A stretch of 19,627 nt of DNA from Bilophila sp964538355 (GTDB taxonomy: Bacteria; Desulfobacterota; Desulfovibrionia; Desulfovibrionales; Desulfovibrionaceae). The stretch is from assembly GCA_964538355.1 (NCBI GenBank), contig CAZIFC010000039.1:1-19627 (forward strand), written 5' to 3'. A program made the translations under genes and the position numbers. A model generated the notes under the pieces. The model saw nothing but the letters and a program-made list of their open reading frames with translations. It was not told where the DNA came from and made no database searches. This document shows, one piece after another, positions 13,680 through 19,627 of this stretch; position 1 is the first letter of the stretch; every line of letters begins with the position of its first letter.

Positions 13680-14150
13680 ATGCCCCGTAAAGGTCCTATC
13701 CCGAGAAGGGAAGTTCTGCCCGATCCGATTTATGGCAGCCGTCTGGCCGCCCGCTTCGTGAACCGCCTCATGTATGACGGCAAGAAAGGCGCTGCCGAAA
13801 AGATTTTCTACGGCGCTCTCGAAGTGCTCGCCGAAAAGACTGGCGAAGAAGCCCTGCGCGCCTTCGAAAAGGCTCTCGAAAACGTGAAGCCTCACCTCGA
13901 AGTCAAGGCCCGCCGCGTTGGTGGTGCCACCTATCAGGTGCCCATGGAAGTGCGTCCCGACCGTCAGGTTTCGCTCTCCATCCGCTGGCTGATCACCTAT
14001 GCTCGCTCCCGTGGTGAAAAGGGCATGGCCAACAAGCTCTCCGCCGAGCTTCTGGATGCCTTCAACAGCCGCGGCGGCGCGGTGAAAAAGAAGGAAGACA
14101 CCCATCGCATGGCCGAAGCCAACAAGGCTTTCGCGCATTACCGCTGGTAG
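13680..14150 (+). CDS. rpsG: 30S ribosomal protein S7
   Basis: 156 aa, the standard length. S7 nucleates assembly of the 30S head by binding the 3' domain of 16S rRNA and contacts the E-site tRNA. Typical sequence: MPRKGPIPRRE start, GGATYQVPMEV (81-91), IRWLITYARSR, KKKEDTHRMAEANKAFAHYRW end. Start ATG at 13680 with GGAGA about eight bases upstream; an in-frame ATG at 13662 would add six non-conserved residues. The gap to rpsL is long (217 bases), the gap to fusA short (15 bases). Confidence 0.99.
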   Translation: MPRKGPIPRREVLPDPIYGSRLAARFVNRLMYDGKKGAAEKIFYGALEVLAEKTGEEALRAFEKALENVKPHLEVKARRVGGATYQVPMEVRPDRQVSLSIRWLITYARSRGEKGMANKLSAELLDAFNSRGGAVKKKEDTHRMAEANKAFAHYRW

Positions 14151-14165
14151 TCGGGGAGAAATACA

Positions 14166-16244
14166 GTGTCTCGTTTAGCACCCATCGAAAAAATGCGGAA
14201 TATCGGCATCATGGCTCACATCGATGCCGGCAAGACCACGACGACCGAACGTATCCTGTACTACACCGGTGAAAACCACAAGATCGGCGAAACCCACGAA
14301 GGTGGGGCGACGATGGACTGGATGGAACAGGAGCAGGAACGCGGCATCACCATTACCTCTGCTGCGACGACCTGCTTTTGGAAGACGCACCAGATCAACA
14401 TCATCGACACCCCCGGTCACGTTGACTTCACCATCGAAGTGGAACGTTCCCTGCGCGTGCTCGACGGTGCCGTGGCTGTGTTTGACGCCGTTGCCGGCGT
14501 TGAGCCGCAGTCCGAAACGGTGTGGCGTCAGGCCAACCGTTACGGCGTGCCCCGCATCTGCTTCATCAACAAGATGGACCGTATCGGCGCCAACTTCTTC
14601 CGCAGCGTGGACATGATCCGCGACCGCCTGAAGGCCAAGCCCATCTGCCTCCAGATTCCGATCGGCTCTGAAGACCTTTTCGAAGGTGTCGTTGACCTCA
14701 TCAACGGTCGCGCCATCCGTTTCGACAAGGACACCAAGGGCCTTGAAATGATTTACGGTGACATTCCTGAAGATCTGATGGATCTCTATGAAGAGAAGCG
14801 TCTTGAGATGATGGAAGCCGTGGCGGAAGAAGACGAAGAAATGATGGTGAAGTACCTCGATGGTCACGAACTGACTGCCGACGAGATCAATGCCTGCATT
14901 CGCAAGGGCACCATCCGTCAGAGCATCGTGCCCGTCCTGTGCGGCACTGCGTTCCGCAACATCGGCGTGCAGCCCCTGCTCGACGCGGTTGTCACCTATC
15001 TGCCTTCTCCCCTCGACATCGATCAGATGGTCGGGCACAACCCCGACAAGCCGGAAGAAGAAATCGTTTGCCCCAGCTCCGACAAGGAACCGCTCGCCGG
15101 TCTCGTGTTCAAGCTGGCTTCCGACCCCTTCGTGGGGCATCTGGCGTTCTTCCGCATCTACTCCGGCACCATCGAAGCCGGTACGACGCTGTACAACGCC
15201 AACACCGGCAAGAAGGAACGCCTTGGCCGCCTGCTCCGCATGCACGCCAACAAGCGTGAAGACATCAAGGCTGCCGGTGCCGGCGACATCGTGGCTCTCG
15301 TGGGTATGAAGCTGGCTTCCACCGGCGACACCATCTGCGACGAAAAGCGTCCCGTGGTGCTCGAATCCCTCGATATTCCGGAACCGGTTATCGAAGTCGC
15401 CATCGAACCCAAGACGAAGACCGACCGTGACGCTCTCTCCGCCGCTCTGAACAAGCTGGCGAAGGAAGACCCGTCCTTCCGCGTGAAGGGCAACGAAGAA
15501 ACCGGTCAGACCCTCATCGCGGGCATGGGCGAACTGCACCTCGACATCATCGTCGACCGTCTGGTGCGCGAATTCAACGTGAACGCCAACGTGGGCAAGC
15601 CTCAGGTTGCCTATCGCGAAACGATCACCAAGAACAGCAAGTCCGACCTGAAGTACGCCAAGCAGTCCGGTGGCCGCGGCCAGTACGGTCACTGCGTGAT
15701 CGAAGTCGAACCCAACCCGGAAAAGGGTTACGAGTTCGTCAACGCCATCACCGGCGGCGTGATTCCGAAGGAATACATTCCTTCCATCGACAAGGGTATT
15801 CAGGATGCGCTGAAGTCCGGTGTGCTCGCCGGCTTCCCGGTTGTGGACGTGAAGGTCACTCTGGTCTTCGGTTCCTACCACGAAGTCGACTCCTCCGAAC
15901 AGGCCTTCTATGTGGCCGGTTCGATGGCCATCAAGGACGCCATGGGCAAGGCTACCCCCGCTCTCCTCGAACCCTACATGGACGTGGAAGTGGTTACGCC
16001 TGACGACTATCTCGGCGACGTTATGGGCGACCTCAACGGCCGCCGCGGTCGCGTGCAGTCCATGGAAGCCCGCGCCGGTGCCCAGGTTATCCGCGCTCAG
16101 GTTCCGCTGTCCGAAATGTTCGGCTACGCCACGGACCTGCGCTCTCGTACCCAGGGCCGCGCTACCTTCACGATGCAGTTCCACCACTACGAAAAGGTGC
16201 CGGCTGCCATTGCTGAAGAAATCGGCAAGAAGTCTGCCAACTAG
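14166..16244 (+). CDS. fusA: Translation elongation factor G
   Basis: 692 aa GTPase that drives translocation of tRNA and mRNA on the ribosome. G1 AHIDAGKTT (17-25), switch I RGITITSA (59-66), G3 DTPGH (81-85), G4 NKMD (135-138), with domains II to V following at normal length. GTG start at 14166, preceded by GGGGAG; 15 bases after rpsG. Gene order rpsL-rpsG-fusA is classic, but tuf does not follow: a repeat and a strong terminator close the operon. Codon use is strongly biased to GAA, AAG and CGT/CGC, as expected for a highly expressed gene. Only one fusA is in the window, so a second, specialised EF-G copy elsewhere cannot be judged. Confidence 0.99.
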   Translation: MSRLAPIEKMRNIGIMAHIDAGKTTTTERILYYTGENHKIGETHEGGATMDWMEQEQERGITITSAATTCFWKTHQINIIDTPGHVDFTIEVERSLRVLDGAVAVFDAVAGVEPQSETVWRQANRYGVPRICFINKMDRIGANFFRSVDMIRDRLKAKPICLQIPIGSEDLFEGVVDLINGRAIRFDKDTKGLEMIYGDIPEDLMDLYEEKRLEMMEAVAEEDEEMMVKYLDGHELTADEINACIRKGTIRQSIVPVLCGTAFRNIGVQPLLDAVVTYLPSPLDIDQMVGHNPDKPEEEIVCPSSDKEPLAGLVFKLASDPFVGHLAFFRIYSGTIEAGTTLYNANTGKKERLGRLLRMHANKREDIKAAGAGDIVALVGMKLASTGDTICDEKRPVVLESLDIPEPVIEVAIEPKTKTDRDALSAALNKLAKEDPSFRVKGNEETGQTLIAGMGELHLDIIVDRLVREFNVNANVGKPQVAYRETITKNSKSDLKYAKQSGGRGQYGHCVIEVEPNPEKGYEFVNAITGGVIPKEYIPSIDKGIQDALKSGVLAGFPVVDVKVTLVFGSYHEVDSSEQAFYVAGSMAIKDAMGKATPALLEPYMDVEVVTPDDYLGDVMGDLNGRRGRVQSMEARAGAQVIRAQVPLSEMFGYATDLRSRTQGRATFTMQFHHYEKVPAAIAEEIGKKSAN

Positions 16245-16256
16245 AAAGAAAGAGAC

Positions 16257-16298
16257 GCCTCCGGCGGCAGGGGGGCATGATGCCCCCCTGACCCCCTC
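16257..16298 (-). repeat. Dispersed palindromic repeat, copy 2 (after fusA)
   Basis: GCCTCCGGCGGC (16257-16268) is followed by an interrupted palindrome AGGGGGGCAT-G-ATGCCCCCCT (16269-16289) and GACCCCCTC. In reverse complement 25 of 26 bases match the head of the copy at 8879, and the last 12 match its tail. It lies between the fusA stop and the terminator. Here the unit is about half as long and a cleaner palindrome. Confidence 0.75.
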
Positions 16299-16316
16299 AG
16301 TGTGTTCTTTTGTATG

Positions 16317-16352
16317 AAAAAGCCCCGAACAGAATTGTTCGGGGCTTTTTTT
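16317..16352 (+). terminator. Strong bidirectional intrinsic terminator
   Basis: AAAAAGCCCCGAAC (16317-16330) pairs with GTTCGGGGCTTTTT (16337-16350) around AGAATT, with seven T in a row (16346-16352). It ends the str operon on the plus strand; the A run on its left gives five T for the convergent minus-strand gene. Confidence 0.93.
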
Positions 16353-16431
16353 GTGCAAAGGTGTTTTGGGGTCAGGGGGACAGGGCGGATAGCAGGCAGT
16401 CCCGCGAGGTTCTTGTGCGGGTTACGGGTTT

Positions 16432-17535
16432 TTATTTCCGTTTTTTCCGCACGGCTTTCTCTGGTGCAGGGGCGGACGATGTCATGCTCGGTTCGTCCTC
16501 AGGCTCCGGCGGGAGCGGAGGCGGGTTTGGGGTTCCGAGGTATTTGAGGAAAAAGGCAATGGATTCGGCGGCCATTTTTTCCTGGACGGCACCCCGGCGC
16601 GCGGCATCGGCCTCCTGGCACATTTCGGGGATTGTCTGGAGAAGGTTGTCCCCGCATGGCGACATGAGCGTAGCGGCGTCCGCACCGGGCAGCATGACAA
16701 GCTGAGGGGGCTGGGGGAATGCGGCCAGCAGGCGTTCGGCATGCTGGAGGGTGTAGAGCGGATCCCGTTCCGCCCGGATCAGCAGCAGGGGGATACGGAT
16801 ACGGGAGAGGCTTGGCTGCGTGAACAGCATGGGGTAGGCGGGGGCGACGGCAGCCGCAACACGGATACGGCGATCCCGGCAGGCTACCGGTTTTTTGGGG
16901 GACGCGGCAACGCCTGCATCCATGCGCTGTTTTGCCCACGGAGCGCAATAGGGATCGGGGGAATCCTCCTTGCCGTTGCAGTATCCTGTCCAGCCGGAGG
17001 GGTCCAGCCGCGCTCCGGCGAGCAGCATGGCGGCGGTTCCGCCGGGACCGACGCCGAGTACGCCGATGCGGTCAGGATCTATGAGCGAGGCGGTTTCCGG
17101 ATCGCTCAGGACGATGTCCAGAGCCTGCGTCAGCTGTCTGGCCCGGTTCGTGGCCTGTTCGGGAGTGAACAGGGACTGCATGTCGTCAATGTTGTCTCCG
17201 GGATGGGTCAGCGCGATGGCGACGAACCCGTTGCGGGCCAGCGAGCCTGCCAGCTGATGGAGCGAGAAGCGCGAACCTGCGCTGTCGTGGGAGAGCAGGA
17301 TGAGCGGGTGCATGCCCTCCACGGGAGGGCGTCCGCGTGCGGCGGAAAATCGCCAGTCGCCGTAATCGACCTGAAAGGGTGAGGACGTGCTCGGATACCA
17401 GACGGCAAGATCAAGGCGTGCGTTCTTGGCGGGGTTCCAGATGCCGACGGTTTTGAACCCTGGTTGATAGGCCGCGTGCGCCGCGCAGGTCAGCGCGAAA
17501 AACGCGAGCAGAAGCAAAAGAAAACGGCGCGTCAC
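16432..17535 (-). CDS. Exported alpha/beta-hydrolase-fold protein (dienelactone-hydrolase-like), catalytic residues missing
   Basis: 367 aa. Residues 1-21 are a signal peptide (MTRRF then Leu/Phe/Ala core, AHA-A cleavage), so the protein is periplasmic; no lipobox. The fold is recognisable: WYPS (46-49), LILLSHDSAGSRFSLHQLAGSLARNGF with HPG (111-113), the nucleophile-elbow region DPDRIGVLGVGPGGTAA (153-169), IPLLLIRAERDP (248-259) with the acid D258, and LMSPCG (290-295). At the elbow the pattern is G-V-G163-P-G instead of GxSxG, so the serine is absent (codon GGT). The usual histidine position reads GADAA (284-288), with Asp instead. The C-terminus is Pro-rich and ends in KKRK. GTG start, five bases after GGAG. 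A binding protein or non-enzymatic homologue is more likely than an active hydrolase. Convergent with fusA. Confidence 0.85.
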   Translation of the reverse strand: MTRRFLLLLLAFFALTCAAHAAYQPGFKTVGIWNPAKNARLDLAVWYPSTSSPFQVDYGDWRFSAARGRPPVEGMHPLILLSHDSAGSRFSLHQLAGSLARNGFVAIALTHPGDNIDDMQSLFTPEQATNRARQLTQALDIVLSDPETASLIDPDRIGVLGVGPGGTAAMLLAGARLDPSGWTGYCNGKEDSPDPYCAPWAKQRMDAGVAASPKKPVACRDRRIRVAAAVAPAYPMLFTQPSLSRIRIPLLLIRAERDPLYTLQHAERLLAAFPQPPQLVMLPGADAATLMSPCGDNLLQTIPEMCQEADAARRGAVQEKMAAESIAFFLKYLGTPNPPPLPPEPEDEPSMTSSAPAPEKAVRKKRK

Positions 17536-17585
17536 AAAGGCTCCGGTATGGGATTTGCGGAAGGGCTGCTTCCGGGATAGGGGGG

Positions 17586-17601
17586 GCCGCCCTGCGGCGG
17601 C
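17586..17601 (-). repeat. GC hairpin between the YcaO and hydrolase-like genes
   Basis: GCCGCC and GGCGGC pair around CTGC. It lies about 50 bases upstream of the hydrolase-like start and after the YcaO hairpin at 17631. No T tract on either side; resembles the cores of the dispersed repeats. Confidence 0.4.
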
Positions 17602-17630
17602 ACGCTGCTGTGGGTGGAAAAGGGAATGGC

Positions 17631-17660
17631 CGGGGCGTCCGGCTGGTATGGGACGCCCCG
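17631..17660 (-). terminator. Perfect 10-bp hairpin after the YcaO gene
   Basis: CGGGGCGTCC (17631-17640) pairs with GGACGCCCCG (17651-17660), loop of 10 bases. On the minus strand it starts about eight bases after the YcaO stop and is followed by a broken T tract (GGCCATTCCCTTTT). Termination may be partial, leaving read-through into the hydrolase-like gene, which is on the same strand. Confidence 0.5.
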
Positions 17661-17667
17661 CTAGGAA

Positions 17668-19368
17668 TCAGGGCTTCAGGTAACGCCGGAACAGGCGGGC
17701 CGAAGGCCGCGAGAAGGCGTCGAAATCTGCCGTCAGCTCAAGGCCGGGGACAATGGCCCGCACGACGGGCAACTCCAGATCCTCCCGCGTCAGCTCGACA
17801 TAGACGGGCGCGTATCCGTGGGAGGTGAGGACGGACTCCAGAAGATGCAGGTTTGCAGCCGGGGAATCCAGCCGGAAGTCGGGCAGCTCGGAAATGCGGC
17901 GGACTGGCAGTCCGGCGGGAGCGGGGGCGGAAGCTGGCCCGTTGGGGTACGGATAAGGGGTTTCGGTCAGGGCGGAAAGCAGGGTTCCGGCTCCAGAAAG
18001 CCCTGCTCCGGCTCCGCGGGCGTGGGTGCCGTCTTCACGGCTTACAAAGCTCTGGTAGCAGGGAACGCCGAATTCTGTGGTCATGTCCCGGAACCAGACA
18101 TGGATGCCGCGCCGGGCGTAATCCGCCAGCAGGATGCCCAGCGGGTGGTCATCCACATCGGCGAGCAGGGTAAAGCACTGGTCGCGCCGCCACGGAACCG
18201 TCGCTTCGGCATCACGTTCCAGCAGCTCGGTGAGGGCTCCGGCCTTGGCCTCGTCGAGGGTGTTGCCGGAAGCCATGCCTGTTGAGCCGGGCGACAGGAA
18301 CAGGGCCGGTTCATCCAGATTGCAGAAAAGCCCCACGGCCTGCACCGGGACGAGGACGGGAGAGCCGGACACGTCCCGGCCTTCCATCCAGCGCAGGGGC
18401 TGCTCCCGGTAGTCTGCGCTGATGGGCAGGCTGCGCGGGTCAAGCGCGGCCCGTCCCTGCGAAAGCAGCTCGGCATGGCTGGCCTTGATGAGCGGGGTGG
18501 GATGGAGGCGGTCGGTTACCCTGTCGCCGTCTATGGAAAGGTAGGCGGAGGCCCGTTCGACCATTTCCATCGAGTAGGAGGCCCGTGCCGTGGCGATGGA
18601 CAGCCCGCGCCCCCATGTGGTGGCTTCGCCCTGTACGGTGTAGTCCAGCCCTCCGCAGCGGACGGCGATGTCCACGTTCCAGTTCCTCAGCAGCCCGACG
18701 GGTGCAAGGGAGGATTCGTGGCGAAGCTCCGTGCCGGCAATGACGCCGCAGGTCGCCAGCGAAGCGAGTGCTTCGGCGGCGGTGAGCTGTGCAGGGGGGC
18801 GCGTCCAGACCGGGTGTCCCGGGATCGCACGTTCGGCGTAGGCTTCCGCTGCGGTGCGTCCGGCGGGCCGGGGTGCGGCCCTGCGGACGTAGTCCGGCAG
18901 GGGGAGATCGTTGTCGTCCGGGTGCGGCAGCGGATGGTGGTGGGCAAGGTTTTCTTCAAACAGGGCGTTCCATGCCGCAAGGTTTTCCTGCTCGCGGTGG
19001 CCCGCCTCGGTCAGCGAAGCCCGGGCAAGGGCAAGGTAGGGCAGCGGCGAGAAGGCTTCCGCCTGCTCCAGCTCTTCGGCGGAAACCCCGTCCAGCATTC
19101 CGGCGAACGGGGCATGCAGGAAGGCCGTTTCGTACAGCAGGGCCATGAGCGCGGGGCGATCCGGGTTCCGCAGGGCAGCCGCCTCCTCCGGTGGGAGCGA
19201 GGCGATGCGACGCAGCAGGTAGCGGTGCAGAAACTCGTCGAGCGGCGTTTCTTCGAGGCGAGAGAGGGCCTCTTCGAGGCTGAAGCCCTCTGGCGGTTCG
19301 CAGGAAAAATAACCGGTCATGGATTCGGTAGAGGCGTGCGTATAGCGATAAGGAAGGGGCGTCGGCAT
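17668..19368 (-). CDS. YcaO-domain protein with an extra N-terminal helical region
   Basis: 566 aa. YcaO proteins use ATP to phosphorylate a backbone amide, making azolines, thioamides or amidines; E. coli YcaO instead supports RimO methylthiolation of S12. The YcaO domain covers about 190-566: LASLATCGVIAGTE (201-214), the ATP/Mg motif GRGLSIATARASYSMEMVERASAY (253-276) with E268 and E271, and GNTLDEAKAGALTELLERDA (368-387) with E381 and E384. Residues 1-180 are helical, acidic and unassigned. The C-terminus ends RRYLKP with no PxPxP tail typical of azoline formers. Start at the ATG of 19368, after GAGGAA; a longer frame to 19608 is non-coding and overlaps the divergent promoter. No E1-like partner, TfuA or dehydrogenase gene is nearby. 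Downstream on the same strand, 132 bases away, is the hydrolase-like gene. Confidence 0.88.
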   Translation of the reverse strand: MPTPLPYRYTHASTESMTGYFSCEPPEGFSLEEALSRLEETPLDEFLHRYLLRRIASLPPEEAAALRNPDRPALMALLYETAFLHAPFAGMLDGVSAEELEQAEAFSPLPYLALARASLTEAGHREQENLAAWNALFEENLAHHHPLPHPDDNDLPLPDYVRRAAPRPAGRTAAEAYAERAIPGHPVWTRPPAQLTAAEALASLATCGVIAGTELRHESSLAPVGLLRNWNVDIAVRCGGLDYTVQGEATTWGRGLSIATARASYSMEMVERASAYLSIDGDRVTDRLHPTPLIKASHAELLSQGRAALDPRSLPISADYREQPLRWMEGRDVSGSPVLVPVQAVGLFCNLDEPALFLSPGSTGMASGNTLDEAKAGALTELLERDAEATVPWRRDQCFTLLADVDDHPLGILLADYARRGIHVWFRDMTTEFGVPCYQSFVSREDGTHARGAGAGLSGAGTLLSALTETPYPYPNGPASAPAPAGLPVRRISELPDFRLDSPAANLHLLESVLTSHGYAPVYVELTREDLELPVVRAIVPGLELTADFDAFSRPSARLFRRYLKP

Positions 19369-19496
19369 GGGGTTCCTCGGAAAAAGGTGAAATCGTCTTG
19401 TCCACGTTGCCCAAAACGGAGCAAAAAGGCAAACCTGAAGCGGTCTGCAAGGCCGTGAAATCAGGGAAAGCTGTCGCCGGAACCGGCGGACGCCTC

Positions 19497-19524
19497 TTGA
19501 CATTCCTGCCCATATGGGTAAAAG
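19497..19524 (+). promoter_or_regulatory. Good sigma-70 promoter for the gene at the window end
   Basis: A perfect TTGACA (19497-19502) and TAAAAG (19519-19524, 4/6) are 16 bases apart. Transcription would start near 19531, about 43 bases before the ATG at 19574. This is the clearest promoter in the window. It lies in the 205-base gap divergent from the YcaO gene. Confidence 0.6.
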
Positions 19525-19573
19525 AGTTCGTTTCTTACGTAAAAAATCGCGCTCCGGCGCGCAGGAGGTCATC

Positions 19574-19627
19574 ATGAGCGACGAAAAAACCCTCGTGGGT
19601 GCCGTCAAGACTGAGCAGGGCGTTGAA
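19574..19627 (+). CDS. N-terminal fragment of an unrecognised protein (runs off the window)
   Basis: Eighteen codons are visible: MSDEKTLVGAVKTEQGVE, open at the window edge. AGGAGG lies seven or so bases before the ATG and a strong promoter is further upstream, so the gene is real and probably well expressed. I do not recognise the product; the fragment is short, charged and has no signal peptide. It is divergent from the YcaO gene, so a functional link, including a substrate or precursor role, can neither be claimed nor excluded. Confidence 0.75.
   Translation, partial: MSDEKTLVGAVKTEQGVE

Noticed and set aside
14175..16358. 727-codon open frame on the minus strand opposite fusA
   Set aside because: It is an antisense shadow produced by the strong codon bias of fusA; the composition (His/Val/Gly-rich) is not protein-like and there is no ribosome site.
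18475..19458. 327-codon plus-strand frame opposite the YcaO gene
   Set aside because: Antisense shadow with Gly/Arg bias, no ribosome site, and extends into the divergent promoter region.

Overview
The window looks like ordinary chromosome from a GC-rich Gram-negative bacterium, most likely a sulfate- or sulfite-reducing Desulfovibrionaceae relative (Desulfovibrio/Bilophila type). This is inferred from the short-form ThiC with a C-terminal CxxC cluster, the iron-containing alcohol dehydrogenase, the GC-rich dispersed palindromes between genes, and the periplasm/outer-membrane type export operon. No phage, transposase, integrase or CRISPR array is visible.

Layout. 1-76: tRNA-Thr(UGU), minus strand. 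265-2943: exported two-domain M16 zinc peptidase (minus), divergent from thiC (3185-4468), the HMP-P synthase of thiamine synthesis. 4469-4692: stacked hairpins, a U-rich terminator candidate and a small tandem repeat. 4693-10083: a four-gene exporter operon matching E. coli ybhG-ybhF-ybhS-ybhR (periplasmic adaptor, fused double ATPase, two ABC-2 permeases). The first three genes overlap by 4 bases, but a 269-base gap holding a dispersed repeat separates the two permease genes. 10292-11128: CorC-like CBS protein starting at TTG. 11129-11426: four hairpins between convergent genes. 11427-12608: iron-dependent alcohol dehydrogenase (minus). 12609-13087: AT-rich divergent regulatory region with two large nested dyads. 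13088-16244: str operon rpsL-rpsG-fusA without tuf, closed by a strong bidirectional terminator. 16432-17535: exported alpha/beta-hydrolase-fold protein (minus) that lacks the catalytic Ser and His. 17668-19368: YcaO-domain protein with an extra helical N-terminus (minus). 19574-window end: first 18 codons of a divergent plus-strand gene behind a good sigma-70 promoter.

The genes are mostly independent housekeeping units. The only clear multi-gene machines are the Ybh-type exporter and the str operon. The points most worth following are: (a) the 68-bp dyad with paired TGTGAAA half-sites, plus a second 36-bp dyad whose centre lies exactly 60 bp away, upstream of the alcohol dehydrogenase; (b) the apparently dead secreted hydrolase; (c) the YcaO protein with an unassigned N-terminal region and a divergent gene of unknown product; (d) a dispersed repeat that supplies the ribosome binding site of ybhR; (e) the mirror-image degeneracy of the two ATP sites in YbhF.
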